Assembly: GCF_014127285.1 (NCBI RefSeq)
Contig: NZ_CP059901.1
Span: forward strand, 2,852,001 to 2,916,000
Reading direction: 5' to 3'
Length of the DNA stretch: 64,000 nucleotides
DNA from: Mumia sp. ZJ1417
GTDB lineage: Bacteria; Actinomycetota; Actinomycetes; Propionibacteriales; Nocardioidaceae
Below, one piece after another: positions 25,095-33,635 of this stretch. The position numbers and the translations under genes are program-made. Position 1 is the stretch's first letter. Each line of letters starts with the position of its first letter. The notes beneath the pieces were generated by a model, which was not told the origin of the DNA, searched no databases, and saw only the letters and a list, made by a program, of their open reading frames with translations.

Positions 25095-26201
25095 CTACGG
25101 CCCCGAGATGATGCCCAGCAGAGCAGCCTCGAACAGCGCGACAAAGGTCTCAGCCGGGAGCACGTAGCTTTGGGGCTGGGCCGTGGCGGCGAGATCCGCA
25201 CCCCACGCTGCGGCACGCTCGCGCTGCAGCGGTGTCCCGTGGTGACCCGGGCTGGCGAACTGGCAGTCACCGACGGTGTAGAAGCTCAGGAGCGCGTCGG
25301 TGACCCGCTTCTTGTTCATCGCGAGACCCTGCTTGTGGGTGCCGTAGTACGACGCCATGGCGTCGGCCATCAGCTCGGTACGGCGCGTGGCCGCCGCAGG
25401 ATCCGACGGACCGGTGTCGAAGACGCCGAGCTCGTACTGGACGTGGTGGGCGAACTCGTGCGCCATGATCACCCGCGGGCCGACGTCGCCGAGGCCGATG
25501 GCGTCGTACGCCGCGAGGATGCCGTCGCCGAAGACCAGCTTGTCCGGCAGCGCCGAGATCACCGGATCGGACTCCCCCTCGCCGGTGAACGCGAACGCGT
25601 TCAAAGTCCAGAGCGGGTTGTCGTAGAAGCCCCCTTGCGACTGCATGAAGGTCGCGACGGTCTGGGCTTCGAGGGCGATCGCGGCGGGCGTCATCGGGGC
25701 GATCTCCCCTGCCGCCACCATGGCCGTCAGTGTGGCTGCGATGCGGTCGGCGTCGAGCAGCACGTCCCCGTGCATCGCCATCAGCTGGATGTCGTCAGAC
25801 TCGATGTCCCAGAACCGCCGCAGGTCACGGAAGGTGTTCTGGAGCTGGTGGGTGTGCGACTCGAGCGCGTAGTCCGGGTCACCGGTGGTGCCGAAGAACA
25901 GCGCATCGTACGTCGGAACGTTCAGCAGGGTGTCGAGGTGGGCGAAGAGGAAGGCGAGCTGTGCGTTCGTCATGTCGCCGAGCAGCCCGTCGACGTAGTC
26001 GTCGAGCAGGGTGCCCGAGCACTCGCTGGGAGGGACTGCCCGCTGGACTGCCGCCTTCGCCGGGATCTCGACCAGGGGCCCGCGAGCGGAGACCGCGGTT
26101 TGCCCGGGCGTTGCGGTCGCGGTGGCGACCGGACTCAGGGCCCCGAGCGCCAGGAGGAATCCGGCGCTGATCGCGAGGAACGAACGGGTGAATCTGTTCA
26201 T
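25095..26201 (-). CDS. Secreted neutral zinc metallopeptidase-like protein
   Basis: The 368-residue protein has a Sec signal peptide (RFTRSF then a hydrophobic run LAISAGFLLALGALSPVATA). A zincin motif HEFAHH lies at residues 248-253, with a likely third ligand E276 in TELMADAMASYYGTH. This glutamate-type arrangement is seen in YpfJ/zinc-metallopeptidase relatives. The rest (DYVDGLLGDMTNAQLAFLF early in the chain) is helical. I infer extracellular proteolysis or cell-wall-related cleavage. The start is 26201 because GAGGGAGA lies eight bases upstream; the reading from 26216 adds five residues without support. Confidence 0.82.
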   Translation of the reverse strand: MNRFTRSFLAISAGFLLALGALSPVATATATPGQTAVSARGPLVEIPAKAAVQRAVPPSECSGTLLDDYVDGLLGDMTNAQLAFLFAHLDTLLNVPTYDALFFGTTGDPDYALESHTHQLQNTFRDLRRFWDIESDDIQLMAMHGDVLLDADRIAATLTAMVAAGEIAPMTPAAIALEAQTVATFMQSQGGFYDNPLWTLNAFAFTGEGESDPVISALPDKLVFGDGILAAYDAIGLGDVGPRVIMAHEFAHHVQYELGVFDTGPSDPAAATRRTELMADAMASYYGTHKQGLAMNKKRVTDALLSFYTVGDCQFASPGHHGTPLQRERAAAWGADLAATAQPQSYVLPAETFVALFEAALLGIISGP

Positions 26202-26401
26202 GCGCGTCTCCCTCATCTGAGACCGGACCCCGAGTCGGGGTCAGGCGCAGGCGCTGAAGCCAGCGTAAGTCGCTCAGCAGCTCACGCGAAGAGGCGCTCT
26301 GACTCGCCAGCACCCCTCTCGCTTCTCCGACCTGAGTGGCAGACAAAGTGTGGTCTCCAGTCGGATGACTCAGCACCCTCCTGAGCGGGACCGTTGTCGA
26401 C

Positions 26402-27319
26402 ATGACGAGACTATCCACCCACTCCCCGCCTTCCGCGGTCATCACAGCGGAAGGCCTGACCAAAAGGTACGGCCGACTCACTGCGGTCGACGACGTCTCC
26501 TTCACCGTGCGCTACGGCGCCGTCACCGGCTTCCTCGGGCCCAACGGTGCTGGCAAGACAACCGTGCTGGCGATGTTGGCCGGTCTGTCGCGCCCGACAT
26601 CCGGCCGCGTGCTGCTCGCCGGTACGCCGCTGGCCGACCGCCGCCCCGATGCCCGCACCGTGGGCGTGGCGATCGAGTCGTGCGGGGCGCATCCCGGGCG
26701 CTCCGCGCGACAACACTTGCGCATCCTCGCTGGGCTCGCCGGGCTCCCCGGCACCCGGGTGGAGGAGGTATTGGCGATCTCGAGTTTGACCGAGGTGGCG
26801 GGTCGCCGAGTCGGCACCTTCTCCCTGGGCATGCGGCAGCGACTCGCTCTGGCAGTCGCGTTGCTGGGTGATCCCGACGTCTTGCTGCTCGACGAGCCTG
26901 CGAACGGCCTCGACCCGGAGGGGATCCACTGGCTTCGTACGCTGCTGCGCGACCGGGCGGAGCGCGGGCGTGCGGTCCTCGTCTCCAGCCACCAGCTCAG
27001 CGGGCCGGCGAGCGCGGTCGACGACATCGTCGTCGTCAAGCGGGGCCGCGTGGTCTACTCCGGCGCGGTTGCGGATCTCTCCCCCGCCGCCGGCGTTTGG
27101 GTCCGCACCGAGGATGGAGGGCACTTCACGGAGAGCGTCGTACGCGCGGGCGGCCAGATCTCGGTGGAGTCGGCCGACGGCCGGTTCCTCGTCACCGGTC
27201 TCGATGCCTCCGCCCTCGCTGACCTGGCCCGCCGAGAACAGGTCACACTCCAGGAGCTGACACCACAGTCGACCTCTCTCGAAGACGTCTATCTCGAGCT
27301 GACGGGGGCGCAGTCATGA
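26402..27319 (+). CDS. ABC transporter ATP-binding protein (ABC-2 exporter)
   Basis: The 305-residue ATPase has Walker A GPNGAGKTT (46-54), signature FSLGMRQRLALAVALL and Walker B VLLLDEPANGLD. The C-terminal 80 residues form the extension of drug and lantibiotic exporters (BcrA-type). Its stop overlaps the permease start by four bases. It heads the four-gene operon with permease, kinase and regulator, an arrangement typical of cell-envelope stress or antimicrobial-peptide resistance modules. GACCGT seven bases before the ATG is a weak leaderless -10. Confidence 0.93.
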   Translation: MTRLSTHSPPSAVITAEGLTKRYGRLTAVDDVSFTVRYGAVTGFLGPNGAGKTTVLAMLAGLSRPTSGRVLLAGTPLADRRPDARTVGVAIESCGAHPGRSARQHLRILAGLAGLPGTRVEEVLAISSLTEVAGRRVGTFSLGMRQRLALAVALLGDPDVLLLDEPANGLDPEGIHWLRTLLRDRAERGRAVLVSSHQLSGPASAVDDIVVVKRGRVVYSGAVADLSPAAGVWVRTEDGGHFTESVVRAGGQISVESADGRFLVTGLDASALADLARREQVTLQELTPQSTSLEDVYLELTGAQS

Positions 27320-28035
27320 GGATTGCGGTGGGCGAGGTGCGCAAGCTCCTGACGATTCGTACGCCGCTCTGGTTCGCGCTCGGCTCAGTCGTCCTGGCGA
27401 TCCTCAACGTCGTCGCGGTCGGGCTCGCTTCCGGAACGCTCGACGAGATCGGTGAGAAAGAAGAGGCGCTCGGCGGGATGCCGATGCTCCTGTTGTTCTT
27501 CGGCGCCGTGGCCGTCACCGCGGAGTTCCGGCATCGCACCGCGGCACCCACCGTCCTCGTCTCCGGCACGAGCTCCACGACGGTCACGGCCGTCCGGCTC
27601 GGCGCAACCCTCGTCGTCGGACTGGCCGTGGCGGTGCTCACGACTGTTGCCGCCTTCGCCCTCGGCGTGCCCATCGTCAACGGCCACCATCCCGGTCCTG
27701 ACCTCACCGCGGACCACTTGGTGCCATTGGCCGCAGGATGTGTTCTCGCCGGGGCGCTCTCGGTGCTGATTGGCGCGGCCCTCGGCGCTCTGCTCCGCAA
27801 CCAGATCGCGGCGGTGGTGGCGGGGATCGTCGTCTACTTCGTCGCGCCTCCACTCGTCGGAACGATCGACGCGTCGGCGGTCGACTACACCCCCTCCGGC
27901 AGCATGCAGGTGCTCACCCGTGGCGTGCATGGCGCAACGCACTCCTTCTCGGAGTCGGCGACGGCGCTTGCCGCCTGGGCCGTCGGGCTCACTCTGATCG
28001 CGATACTCGCTGAGAGCCGTCGAGATCTAGGGTGA
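27316..28035 (+). CDS. ABC-2 type transporter permease
   Basis: The 239-residue protein has six hydrophobic segments, at about residues 16-38, 52-70, 92-115, 136-158, 165-185 and 215-233. MRIAVGEVRKLLTIRTPLWF at the N-terminus is the amphipathic entry helix of ABC-2 permeases. It partners the ATPase upstream. Its TGA overlaps the GTG of the histidine kinase (GTGA), so production of exporter and sensor is coupled. The substrate is unknown; a peptide or lipid is usual for the family. Confidence 0.9.
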   Translation: MRIAVGEVRKLLTIRTPLWFALGSVVLAILNVVAVGLASGTLDEIGEKEEALGGMPMLLLFFGAVAVTAEFRHRTAAPTVLVSGTSSTTVTAVRLGATLVVGLAVAVLTTVAAFALGVPIVNGHHPGPDLTADHLVPLAAGCVLAGALSVLIGAALGALLRNQIAAVVAGIVVYFVAPPLVGTIDASAVDYTPSGSMQVLTRGVHGATHSFSESATALAAWAVGLTLIAILAESRRDLG

Positions 28036-29198
28036 CGGTCATGACCCGGCTCGCCGTCCCCCGCATGCTGACCACGCCGGGGGACGGCCGCTGGCTCAGC
28101 CCTCGCGCCGAGCGGGTGCTGGCCGACCTGCTCGGCGTCGTGGTCGGCGTCGTGGGCGAGCTGAGCCTGCTCTACAACGACGAATCGACCGCCCGGCCGG
28201 TGCCGGTGATCCTCACCGTGGCAGTCGGTGCGGCGCTCTTCTGGCGGCGACAGCATCCGATGGTGCTGCTGGCTGCCACGCTCGCCGCCACCGGCACCCT
28301 TTTCGCCCTGGATGCGTCCCCAGGTGGAGTGCTGGTCTGCGTCGCACTCTTCACCGTCGCCGAGCGTTGTCGGACCCGCGTCGCCGTGTTTGCGCTGATC
28401 GGTGCCACCGCGGTGCTGGTGGCGCTCTCGGTGACCTCGGTGCCGCCGCCGGTGGCGGTGTGGGCGGCGGGCGCAGCTCTTCGGAGTCGGCGCCTGCACC
28501 ATGCCGACCTCCGCGCCCGCACCATCGCCGCGCAGGTCGAGCGCGAACAACGGGCGGCGCTCACCGCGCACGAGGAACGCGCACAGATCGCGCGGGAGCT
28601 CCACGATATCGTCGCGCACTCTGTCACGGTGATGTTGGTGGGCGTACGCGGCGCGCGAGACGTCCTGTCGACTGAACCCGAAGCCGCTGCCAGCGTCCTG
28701 GCACAAGTCGAGTCCAGCGGTGAACAGAGCATCGTTCAGCTCCGCCGGTTGCTGACGATCCTGCGCTCCGGCGAAGCCGCCGCTTCAGGTGCGGCGCTGC
28801 ACCGGCCGTTGCCGGGTCTGGCCGAGCTGCCAGAGCTGGTGGCCAGCTTCGGCGCCGTCGGGCTCACGGTCGACCTTGAGATTGACGGTGAAAGCCCGGC
28901 CCTGGACGAAGGAGTCGGCCTCTCGGTCTTTCGGATCGTGGAGGAGGCGCTCACCAACGTCCTACGCCACGCGAAGACCGACCACGCCCGGGTCCGACTC
29001 AGGACCCGACGCGGCCGCATCGATGTCGAAGTGTCCGACCGGGGAGTGGGTCCCGTCGCGCAGTCGTCCGCGGCCGGCCACGGACTCGTGGGAATGCGAG
29101 AACGTGCTCGACTCCTCGGCGGAACCCTCGAAGCTGCTGCAGGTCCCGAGGGCGGATTCCGCGTCGTCGCCGTCGTGCCCGTTAGGGTGGCCCCGTGA
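28032..29198 (+). CDS. Sensor histidine kinase, NarL/DesK type
   Basis: The 388-residue protein has membrane helices across residues 33-150, then HisKA_3 with QIARELHDIVAHSVTVM (acceptor H191). The HATPase domain has N-box EEALTNVLRHAKTDHA and G-box GHGLVGMRERARLLGG. The GTG start is embedded in the permease stop and its own stop overlaps the regulator start. The gene order ABC-2 ATPase, permease, kinase and regulator suggests that the exporter itself is the signal input, as for Bce-like modules, though the kinase class differs. Confidence 0.92.
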   Translation: MTVMTRLAVPRMLTTPGDGRWLSPRAERVLADLLGVVVGVVGELSLLYNDESTARPVPVILTVAVGAALFWRRQHPMVLLAATLAATGTLFALDASPGGVLVCVALFTVAERCRTRVAVFALIGATAVLVALSVTSVPPPVAVWAAGAALRSRRLHHADLRARTIAAQVEREQRAALTAHEERAQIARELHDIVAHSVTVMLVGVRGARDVLSTEPEAAASVLAQVESSGEQSIVQLRRLLTILRSGEAAASGAALHRPLPGLAELPELVASFGAVGLTVDLEIDGESPALDEGVGLSVFRIVEEALTNVLRHAKTDHARVRLRTRRGRIDVEVSDRGVGPVAQSSAAGHGLVGMRERARLLGGTLEAAAGPEGGFRVVAVVPVRVAP

Positions 29199-29887
29199 GC
29201 ATCCGGGTGCTGCTGGCCGATGACCAGGACCTGATCCGGACGGGCCTTCGACTCTTTCTCAGCACCCAGGACGGCATCGAGGTCGTCGGCGAGGCACAGA
29301 ACGGTGTCGAGGCGGTAGAGCGGGCGGCGGAACTGGGGCCGGACGTGGTCGTCATGGATGTGCGGATGCCTGTCATGGACGGCGTCACGGCGACCGCACG
29401 CCTCACGGCGTCCGACTGCGAGCACGCCCCACGGGTCTTGATCCTCACCACCTTCGACCTCGACGACTACGTGTATGGCGCACTGCGCGCCGGCGCGTCC
29501 GGATTTCTCCTCAAGGACGCACCACGCGACCGCCTCACCGAAGCCATCCGAGTCGTCGATGCCGGCGACGCGCTGCTCTCGCCCACCATCACCCGCCGAC
29601 TGATCCGGGAGTTCGCCGCCCGCCCGCCGCTCCCCCTACGCCGATCACCGCTGCTCGACACCCTGACCCAGCGCGAACGCGAGGTGCTCGTCTCGGTCGC
29701 CCACGGCCTCACGAATGCCGAGATCGCCGAGAAGCTCGTGGTCACCGAGGCAACCGTGAAGAGCCACCTCGGACGCGTGCTCACCAAGCTCGCCGCGCGC
29801 GACCGGGTGCAGCTGGTCATCCTCGCCTACGCGAATGGATTGGTCAGCGCGGTCGACACCTTCAACGACACCCACGAAAACATGTGA
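29195..29887 (+). CDS. Response regulator, NarL/FixJ family
   Basis: The 230-residue protein has a receiver domain with acidic D9/D10, acceptor D55 in VVVMDVRMPVMDG and Lys in GFLLKDAPRD, then a LuxR helix-turn-helix near residues 155-215 (LTQREREVLVSVAHG). It is the last gene of the ABC-2/two-component operon, with a GTGA overlap with the kinase. Its target is likely the operon's own promoter upstream of 26402, but I see no operator there. Confidence 0.93.
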   Translation: MSIRVLLADDQDLIRTGLRLFLSTQDGIEVVGEAQNGVEAVERAAELGPDVVVMDVRMPVMDGVTATARLTASDCEHAPRVLILTTFDLDDYVYGALRAGASGFLLKDAPRDRLTEAIRVVDAGDALLSPTITRRLIREFAARPPLPLRRSPLLDTLTQREREVLVSVAHGLTNAEIAEKLVVTEATVKSHLGRVLTKLAARDRVQLVILAYANGLVSAVDTFNDTHENM

Positions 29888-29957
29888 CCTCATTTCGCAC
29901 TCGTCGTCATCGACACGCTTCTGCGTCTCCTTGTCGACGCAGACTCCTGCGACGTGT

Positions 29958-29987
29958 TTGACAGCACATCACCCTGCGAGCTAGGTT
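29958..29987 (+). promoter_or_regulatory. SigA-type promoter of the Liv-CoA-ligase operon
   Basis: TTGACA at 29958-29963 and TAGGTT at 29982-29987 are 18 bp apart, close to the housekeeping consensus. The start of transcription would lie near 29994, leaving a leader of about 50 nt with GGAGG ahead of the ATG at 30046. Confidence 0.6.
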
Positions 29988-30045
29988 TCCTGCGACCCGA
30001 ATCAGGTTTCAGGTTCGGGCCCTTTCAGGGAGGAAAGGCACGGAC

Positions 30046-31236
30046 ATGAGCACACGTAAGAACACCCGACTCGCTGTCGCGGCAGTCGCGGCAGCACTCA
30101 CGCTCGCGGCATGCGCACCGTCATCGGACGACGCCTCGGCCGACGGCGGCACCATCGAGGTCGGCGTCATCACATCGAAGTCGGGTCCCCTCGCGGCGTA
30201 CGGAAAGGCATACCTCGACGGACTCGAGGCGGGCCTCGACTACGCCACCGATGGTTCGGGCAAGGTCGACGGCACGAAGATCAAGATCACCGAGGGCGAC
30301 GACGCCGCCGACGTCGACAAGGCGGTGCAGCTCTCCAAGGAGTACATCGGCGACGGCGTGAAGATCATCGCCGGCACTGCGTCCTCCGGCGTCGCCCTCG
30401 CACTGGCCGAGCAGGCCAAGCAGAACAAGGTCCTCTACATCTCCGGCCCGGCGGCGGCCGACGCCGTGACGGGCATCAACGACTACACGTTCCGTTCTGG
30501 ACGTCAAAGCTTCCAGGACGTCGCCACGGCGGCCACCTTCCTCGACGAGGTGCAGGGCAAGACGATCACTGTGCTCGCGCAGGACAACGCTTTCGGTCAG
30601 GGCAACGTCGCGGCGGTCCAGGCGGTCCTCGGGGCCGACGGCTTGGGCGGCAACGTGAAGCCCGTCCTGGTCGCCGAGGACGTTACCGAGTTCACCTCCT
30701 TCGCCCGCCAGGTCGTCAACACCAAGCCCGATCTCGTGTTCGTCGCGTGGGCGGGTGCCACCTCCGGCAGCTTGTGGCAGTCGCTGGAGCAGCAGGGTGT
30801 GTTCGACGCTGCCCCGGTCGTGACCGGCCTCGGTGACATCGCCACGTACGGGGCGTACGGACCGGCCTCGGAGAAGATCAGCTTCCTCAGCCACTACTTC
30901 GGCACGGCGAGCGACAATGACGTCAACAAGGCCCTCGTCTCGTACCTCGAGGAGAAGGGCAGCAAGCCCGACCTCTTCTCGCCGGACGGTTTCGTCGCCG
31001 GTCAGATGATCGTCCGCGCGATCGAGGAGGGCGACGGCGACGTCGACGCCATGGTCAAGGCACTCGAGGGATGGTCGTTCGACGGCCCCAAGGGCAAGAC
31101 CACGGTGCGCGCGAGCGACCACGCGCTGGTCCAGGACATGTTCCAGGTGAAGCTCGTGGCTGACGGAGACGGGTTCAAGCCAGAGCTGGTCGCGGCCGTG
31201 CCGTCCGACCAGGTCGCCCCGCCCGAGGCCCCGTGA
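30046..31236 (+). CDS. Branched-chain-amino-acid-type ABC substrate-binding lipoprotein
   Basis: The 396-residue protein starts with a lipoprotein signal peptide ending in the lipobox LAAC (Cys23). The type I periplasmic-binding fold follows, with IEVGVITSKSGPLAAYGKAY and AVQLSKEYIGDGVKIIAGTAS. It captures the substrate outside the membrane for the LivGFHM components downstream. The LivJ/K family also binds aromatic acids, amides and short-chain organic acids. The presence of a CoA ligase and a hydroxyacid dehydrogenase in the operon points to an organic acid rather than Leu/Ile/Val. Its GGAGG site lies 12 bases upstream. Confidence 0.92.
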   Translation: MSTRKNTRLAVAAVAAALTLAACAPSSDDASADGGTIEVGVITSKSGPLAAYGKAYLDGLEAGLDYATDGSGKVDGTKIKITEGDDAADVDKAVQLSKEYIGDGVKIIAGTASSGVALALAEQAKQNKVLYISGPAAADAVTGINDYTFRSGRQSFQDVATAATFLDEVQGKTITVLAQDNAFGQGNVAAVQAVLGADGLGGNVKPVLVAEDVTEFTSFARQVVNTKPDLVFVAWAGATSGSLWQSLEQQGVFDAAPVVTGLGDIATYGAYGPASEKISFLSHYFGTASDNDVNKALVSYLEEKGSKPDLFSPDGFVAGQMIVRAIEEGDGDVDAMVKALEGWSFDGPKGKTTVRASDHALVQDMFQVKLVADGDGFKPELVAAVPSDQVAPPEAP

Positions 31237-31267
31237 CGGTCCGACTCGGACAAGGAACAACGACGAA

Positions 31268-32032
31268 ATGACGGCACCAGCCACGCCCGCGCTCGAGATC
31301 CGCAGCCTTGGCCTGCGGATCGGAGGAGCGACCATCCTCGAGGGGATCGACCTCGCCGTCGACCGCGGTTCGATGGTGGGGATCATCGGCCCGAACGGCG
31401 CAGGCAAGACCACGCTGTTCAACGCGGTCTCTGGTCTGATCACCCCCACCGACGGATCCGTGCTGCTCGACGGCAAGGACATCACCACGATGCCGGTCGC
31501 GAGCCGGGCACGGGCGGGACTGGGCCGTACTTTCCAGACCTCGAGCCTGTTCCCCGACCTCAGCGTTCTCGAGAACGTGAGGTTGGCGGCGCAGGTCTCG
31601 CGAGGAGGCAGCCTCTCGGTCGTCCGGTTCCCCCGGCGCACCGACGCCGCGACCAAGGCGGCGCTCGACCATCTCGACGAGGTCGGGCTCGCCGACAAGG
31701 TGGACGTCCTGGCAGGCGGGCTCTCGCACGGCGACAAGCGCAAGCTCGAGATCGCCATGCTCCTCGCCTCCCACCCGTCCGTCATCCTGCTCGACGAGCC
31801 GATGGCGGGCGTCGGGTCCGGTGACGTCGCCGGCCTCAGCGCGATCATCCACTCGCTGCACCGCGACAAGGGGTGCACCGTCCTGATGGTCGAGCACCAC
31901 ATGGACGTGCTTCTCGGCCTCGTCGACAAGGTGGCGGTCCTGCACTTCGGACACGTCCTCGCGTACGACACACCCTCGGCAGTGATGGCCGACCCGACAG
32001 TCCAGAACGCCTACCTCGGGACGAACGCATGA
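31268..32032 (+). CDS. livG: Liv-type ABC transporter ATP-binding protein LivG
   Basis: The 254-residue ATPase has Walker A GPNGAGKTT (41-49), LGRTFQTSSLFPDLSVLENV (the Q-loop region), a modified signature LSHGDKRKLEIAMLLA and Walker B VILLDEPMAGVG. The C-terminus GLVDKVAVLHFGHVLAYDTP and AYLG are LivG hallmarks. It pairs with LivF, which overlaps its stop by four bases. The signature lacks the second Gly, common in LivG. Confidence 0.94.
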   Translation: MTAPATPALEIRSLGLRIGGATILEGIDLAVDRGSMVGIIGPNGAGKTTLFNAVSGLITPTDGSVLLDGKDITTMPVASRARAGLGRTFQTSSLFPDLSVLENVRLAAQVSRGGSLSVVRFPRRTDAATKAALDHLDEVGLADKVDVLAGGLSHGDKRKLEIAMLLASHPSVILLDEPMAGVGSGDVAGLSAIIHSLHRDKGCTVLMVEHHMDVLLGLVDKVAVLHFGHVLAYDTPSAVMADPTVQNAYLGTNA

Positions 32033-32763
32033 CCATGACAGACAGCGACCCGGTGCTCGTCGTCGAGCATCTTGCCGGCGACATCGACGGTCAACAGGTG
32101 GTGGAGGACGTCAGCCTCACCGTGCCGCCGTACGGGGTCACCGCGGTCCTCGGCCGCAACGGCGTCGGCAAGACCAGCACGCTGCGGAGCATCCTCGGCC
32201 TCATTCACCGCACAGGCGACATCCGGCTCGCCGGTGAGCGCATCGATCGGCTGCCGACGTACAAGATCGTGCAGCGCGGAGTCGGCTACGTCCCCGAGGA
32301 CCGGGAGGTCTTCTCGAAGCTCACCGTCGCTGAGAACATCCGGCTGGCTGAGCGGACGGCACACCCGCGGCGCGACCTCGTCGACGCCTTGTTCCCCGAC
32401 CTCGTCGCCCGGAGGGATCAGATGGCAGGAACGTTGTCGGGAGGCCAGCAGCAGATGGTGTCGCTCGCCCGGGCCCTCATCAACGACAACCAGATCCTTC
32501 TCGTCGACGAGCCGACGAAGGGCCTCGCTCCGCGCGTCGTCAACGAGGTCGCTGAGGCCCTCCAGGAGGCGGCGAAGACGGTGCCGATCCTCCTGGTCGA
32601 GCAGAACCTCGACGTCGTACGACGCCTTGCCGACGCGGCCGTGGTGATCGAGAGCGGCCGTGTGGTCCACACCGGCGACGCCACGGCACTGCTGGACGAC
32701 GACGAGCTGACGACACGGCTCCTCGGCGTCCACGGCGAGACGACGAGCGAGGTGACCCGATGA
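32029..32763 (+). CDS. livF: Liv-type ABC transporter ATP-binding protein LivF
   Basis: The 244-residue ATPase has Walker A GRNGVGKTS (42-50), the LivF-specific GVGYVPEDREVFSKLTVAEN, signature LSGGQQQMVSLARAL and Walker B ILLVDEPTKGLAP. The ATG at 32029 lies in the LivG stop (ATGA); the longer frame from 31873 overlaps LivG and is not the gene. Its own stop overlaps LivH by four bases. Confidence 0.94.
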   Translation: MTMTDSDPVLVVEHLAGDIDGQQVVEDVSLTVPPYGVTAVLGRNGVGKTSTLRSILGLIHRTGDIRLAGERIDRLPTYKIVQRGVGYVPEDREVFSKLTVAENIRLAERTAHPRRDLVDALFPDLVARRDQMAGTLSGGQQQMVSLARALINDNQILLVDEPTKGLAPRVVNEVAEALQEAAKTVPILLVEQNLDVVRRLADAAVVIESGRVVHTGDATALLDDDELTTRLLGVHGETTSEVTR

Positions 32764-33635
32764 GCACGGTCGTCCTGCTCGCCGTGACCGGATTGGGACT
32801 CGGCGCCCTCTACTTCCTCGTCGCCTCGGGCCTCTCGCTGATCTACGGCCTGATGCACGTCCTGAATTTCGCGCACGGCAGCTTCCTCACACTCGGCGCG
32901 TTCCTCGGCTGGATGGTCGCTCAGCAGATCGACGCGACGAGCTGGCTCGGGTTCGCGACGTCGATGCTGGTGGGAGCCGCCGTTGGTGCGCTGGTGGCTG
33001 CGCTCACCGAGCTCGTCCTCATCCGGCCGCTGTACGAGCGCCACATCGAGCAGGTCCTCGTCACCGTCGGCCTCTCGCTGGCGACGGTGGCGCTGTTCGA
33101 AGGCATCTGGGGGTCGGACCCGCGCTTCATCCGTGGCCCCGCATGGCTGGACGAGACCACAGGGATCGCCGGCGCCCGGATCCCCAACGACCGGTTCGTG
33201 GTGATCGCGGTCGCCGCCATGGTGCTCATCGCGATCGTGATGTTCCTGCGGCACACCCGCTACGGGATGATCATCCGCGCCGGCGTGGAGAACCGCGCGA
33301 TGGTCACCGCCCTCGGGATCGACGTCCGTAAATCGTTCACGCTCGTCTTCACCATCGGTGGCGCAGCGGCCGGACTCGGGGGCGTCCTCGCGTCGCACTA
33401 CTTCGGCTACGTGTCGCCTAGCCTCGGCGGCTCTCTCCTGATCTTCGCGTTCATCGTCACGGTGATCGGCGGGCTGGGCTCCCTCACGGGCGCGGCCGTC
33501 GCCTCCGTACTCGTGGCCATGCTCCAGCAGTTCGCCAACTACTACCTGTCCGGGACCGGCGACTTCGTGGTCGTCCTCGCGCTTGCGGCCGTGCTTCTCG
33601 TACGGCCTACCGGACTGATGGGAGCCCGCGCATGA
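32760..33635 (+). CDS. livH: Liv-type ABC transporter permease LivH
   Basis: The 291-residue membrane protein has about eight hydrophobic segments. LivH features are GLSLIYGLMHVLNFAHGSFL near residue 25 and the coupling region IRAGVENRAMVTALGIDVRK near residue 175, followed by GGLGSLTGAAVASVLVAML. It forms the inner-membrane channel with LivM, and its stop overlaps the LivM start by four bases. Confidence 0.93.
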   Translation: MSTVVLLAVTGLGLGALYFLVASGLSLIYGLMHVLNFAHGSFLTLGAFLGWMVAQQIDATSWLGFATSMLVGAAVGALVAALTELVLIRPLYERHIEQVLVTVGLSLATVALFEGIWGSDPRFIRGPAWLDETTGIAGARIPNDRFVVIAVAAMVLIAIVMFLRHTRYGMIIRAGVENRAMVTALGIDVRKSFTLVFTIGGAAAGLGGVLASHYFGYVSPSLGGSLLIFAFIVTVIGGLGSLTGAAVASVLVAMLQQFANYYLSGTGDFVVVLALAAVLLVRPTGLMGARA

